From NCBI RefSeq assembly GCF_900182555.1, contig NZ_FXTH01000005.1, positions 1-64,000 of the forward strand: a stretch of DNA of 64,000 nt, given 5' to 3'. Origin of the DNA: Fodinibius sediminis. Its GTDB lineage: Bacteria; Bacteroidota; Rhodothermia; Balneolales; Balneolaceae. This document shows positions 62,071 to 64,000 of this stretch, one piece after another. Position 1 is the first letter of the stretch, and each line of letters starts with the position of its first letter. The position numbers and the translations under genes are program-made. Under the pieces are notes generated by a model that did no database searches, had not been told where the DNA came from, and saw only the letters and a list, made by a program, of their open reading frames with translations.

Positions 62071-63444
62071 TTAAAGCCTGCTTACGGCTTTTTTGAATTC
62101 ATTGCCCCGGTCTTTATAGTTGTCGTACATGTCGAAGGACGAGCATGCCGGGCTAAGCAGTACTACTTCTCCCCGTTTGGCGCTGCGTTTACCCATCCGG
62201 ACGGCTTCATTCATGGTATCGGCGGTCTTAAAATGAGGAACCACTGTTTTAAGCTGTTCTTCAATCATGGGTCTGGCTTCGCCGATTGCAATAATGGTGT
62301 GAACCTTTTCGCGTATTTGCCCGGCCAGCTCACTATAGTCATTGCCTTTGTCGCGGCCGCCCAAAATCAGGGTGACCGGTACATTAAAACTGTCCAGGGC
62401 ATACCAGACAGCGTTGATGTTGGTCGCTTTGCTGTCGTTCACGTATCGAACGCCGTTGACAGTCCGAACATATTCCAGCCGATGTTCAACCCCTTCAAAG
62501 GTGCTGAGACTTTCGCGGATGACATCATTTTTGATTTCGGAAGCACGGGCGGCCAAAGCGGTGGCCAGGCCGTTGTTCAGATTGTGCTTTCCTGAAAGTT
62601 TTACATCGCTGATAGGCATTAAAACCTCTTCTTCTTGGTTAACTTTGAGTATTATCTTTTCGTCACGAACAAACGCCCCGCCGGATGCTTCAATTTCCTG
62701 CTGATTGGAAAAAGCCAGCAGACGGGGAGCATCTTCATTTTTTTTCAGGGTCTCAACATGTTCCCTTATGGTTGGATCATCATAGTTGTATATGAACCAG
62801 TCGCCGGCGGATTGGTTTTCTGTAATTCTAAACTTCGCCGCTGCATATTTTGCAAAATCGTTTTCATACCGGTCCAGATGATCCGGGGTGATGTTCAGCA
62901 GCAGGCTGATATGAGGATGGAAGCTGCTGATATGATCCAGCTGGAAGCTGCTGACCTCCAGCAAGACATCGCCTTTATGCTGCTCGGCATCGACATTGAT
63001 CGTTTCTGAAAAAGCGTGACCGATATTTCCGGCCGTCCGGTGTGCAAGGCCTGCCAGTGTCCAGGTATGATCCAGCCAGTTGGTAACCGTCGTTTTACCG
63101 TTGCTCCCGGTAACGGCCACAATCGAACGCTGGTTGAACCAACTGGCTACTTCAAGTTCCGAGAATACCGGCTTGCCCGACTGGACATAATGCTGTACGA
63201 CCGGTGCCTCGGTGGGTACGCCGGGACTCAAAACCACAAAATCGGCCTGTTCGGCCTCCCGGCTATGTCCCTTTTCCTCGAAAGGGATGGCCTGATCGGC
63301 GAGGGCCGATTTGACAGACGGAGTGATCGGGCCGTTATCCGATACAAAAAGATCGGCCCCCTGCCGCTTAAGCAGCAATGCAGCAGCCAGGCCACTGCGG
63401 GCGGCACCAATCACAACGATATGTTTATCCTGTACGTCTATCAT
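62071..63444 (-). CDS. murD: UDP-N-acetylmuramoylalanine--D-glutamate ligase (MurD)
   Basis: A 457-residue Mur ligase adding D-Glu. The N-terminal loop is [16 protein letters not shown] (about 10-25), then [10 protein letters not shown]. The ATP loop is [13 protein letters not shown] (about 111-123), followed by [12 protein letters not shown] (about 182-193) and [11 protein letters not shown] (about 336-346), the MurD signature. It overlaps the mraY stop by four bases (ATGA), so the two are translationally coupled. FtsW starts 71 bases after it. Confidence 0.96.
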   Translation of the reverse strand: MIDVQDKHIVVIGAARSGLAAALLLKRQGADLFVSDNGPITPSVKSALADQAIPFEEKGHSREAEQADFVVLSPGVPTEAPVVQHYVQSGKPVFSELEVASWFNQRSIVAVTGSNGKTTVTNWLDHTWTLAGLAHRTAGNIGHAFSETINVDAEQHKGDVLLEVSSFQLDHISSFHPHISLLLNITPDHLDRYENDFAKYAAAKFRITENQSAGDWFIYNYDDPTIREHVETLKKNEDAPRLLAFSNQQEIEASGGAFVRDEKIILKVNQEEEVLMPISDVKLSGKHNLNNGLATALAARASEIKNDVIRESLSTFEGVEHRLEYVRTVNGVRYVNDSKATNINAVWYALDSFNVPVTLILGGRDKGNDYSELAGQIREKVHTIIAIGEARPMIEEQLKTVVPHFKTADTMNEAVRMGKRSAKRGEVVLLSPACSSFDMYDNYKDRGNEFKKAVSRL

Positions 63445-64000
63445 CGAAGCTTGAGGGTTAACAGTCCGAGAATTCCAAGTAATACAGCGATAATCCAGAA
63501 TCGGACGACGATTTTAGATTCGGGCCATCCTTTTTTTTCAAAATGATGATGGATGGGAGCCATTAAAAAGATTCGTTTTCCCTCGCCGTACTTCCGCCGG
63601 GTATATTTGAAATAGGTAGTCTGAATTATGACAGAGATCGTTTCCATGAAAAAGATGCCACAGACAATAGGTAGCAGCAGCTCCTTATGCAGCATCAGAC
63701 CCAGGGCACCGAAGGCCCCGCCAAGGGCCAGTGATCCCGTGTCTCCCATAAAAACCGAAGCAGGATGGGTGTTGTACCACAGAAAACCCATGCATGCCCC
63801 CACCAGTGAAGCCGTAAAGATGGTAAGCTCGCCGGAGCCGGGGAGGTACATTATGTTGAGAAAATTGGAAAAATCGGTTCGCCCGGACACATAGGCAAAG
63901 ATACCCAGGATCAGCCCGGAAATAGCGGAAGTGCCGGCAGCCAGCCCGTCCAGTCCGTCCGTTAAATTTGTAGCATTGCTCACGGCCGTGATCACAAAAA
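63441..64000 (-). CDS. mraY: Phospho-MurNAc-pentapeptide translocase MraY (C-terminal part, cut by window edge)
   Basis: The last 186 codons or so of MraY, which makes lipid I. The catalytic [13 protein letters not shown] segment lies near the edge (about 63950-63990). [28 protein letters not shown] follows, with the catalytic Asp-Thr-Gly-Ser, and then [25 protein letters not shown], the family's C-terminal HHH loop. The frame stays open to base 64000, so the true start lies outside the window. It is the most upstream gene seen of the division operon. Confidence 0.95.
   Translation of the reverse strand, partial: FVITAVSNATNLTDGLDGLAAGTSAISGLILGIFAYVSGRTDFSNFLNIMYLPGSGELTIFTASLVGACMGFLWYNTHPASVFMGDTGSLALGGAFGALGLMLHKELLLPIVCGIFFMETISVIIQTTYFKYTRRKYGEGKRIFLMAPIHHHFEKKGWPESKIVVRFWIIAVLLGILGLLTLKLR

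Noticed and set aside
1-64000. CRISPR arrays, tRNA or rRNA genes
   Set aside because: No regularly spaced short repeats and no tRNA- or rRNA-like sequences were noticed by reading; a covariance-model scan was not possible.

Overview
The window looks like a chromosomal segment from the FCB group, most likely Balneolota or a related marine/halophilic Bacteroidota lineage. The support is a SusC/SusD pair, a division cluster in the order mraY-murD-ftsW-murG-murC-ftsQ-ftsA-ftsZ, few clear Shine-Dalgarno sequences, and repeat-filled intergenic regions. This placement is inferred from gene content; no rRNA or tRNA gene was seen.

Layout. The left edge carries the start of an IS1595-family transposase (minus strand, cut by the edge). 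From 0.3 to 30 kb lies a carbohydrate locus that reads as L-fucose (probably sulfated fucan) use: an SSS symporter, an L-fucose dehydrogenase-type SDR, an FAH-family diketo-deoxy-fuconate hydrolase, an aldo/keto reductase, a sulfatase, a GH95 fucosidase, a GH31 glycosidase, a LacI regulator divergent from susC/susD with twin palindromic operators between them, L-fuconate dehydratase, a second SDR, an Nramp-fold transporter lacking the metal motifs, a FucP-type permease, a mutarotase and a secreted EEP-family hydrolase. Together these would cut fucose off a sulfated glycan, import it, and oxidise it without phosphorylation to pyruvate and lactate. The lactonase step is not visible. Inside this region (6.6-10.4 kb) is an unrelated three-gene operon: an asparagine-synthetase-like protein, a radical SAM protein and a flavin-dependent halogenase-like protein. 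This is the best candidate for an undescribed biosynthetic system.

From 30.3 to 36.5 kb, six consecutive minus-strand genes encode OxyR, TerC, a small membrane protein, a ligase-associated exonuclease, an ATP-dependent DNA ligase and an HhH-GPD glycosylase. Next come acylphosphatase and ThpR (plus), then PruA and protoporphyrinogen oxidase (minus). A perfect 10-bp inverted repeat separates the oxidase gene from a five-gene plus-strand set: iron-binding lipoprotein, porin-like protein, FMN-binding protein, small His-containing membrane protein and ApbE. This looks like flavin-assisted iron uptake. Housekeeping and hypothetical genes follow (SGNH hydrolase, AhpD-like, Omp85-type barrel, uroporphyrinogen-III synthase, MutS2, PhzF, TauE/SafE).

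Two long gene-free stretches (5.50-6.60 kb and 53.48-54.70 kb) are mosaics of the same dispersed repeat blocks in different order; one block keeps its paired hairpins through compensatory changes. The right end (54.7-64.0 kb, minus) is the division and cell-wall operon, ending in a strong terminator after ftsZ and running off the edge inside mraY.
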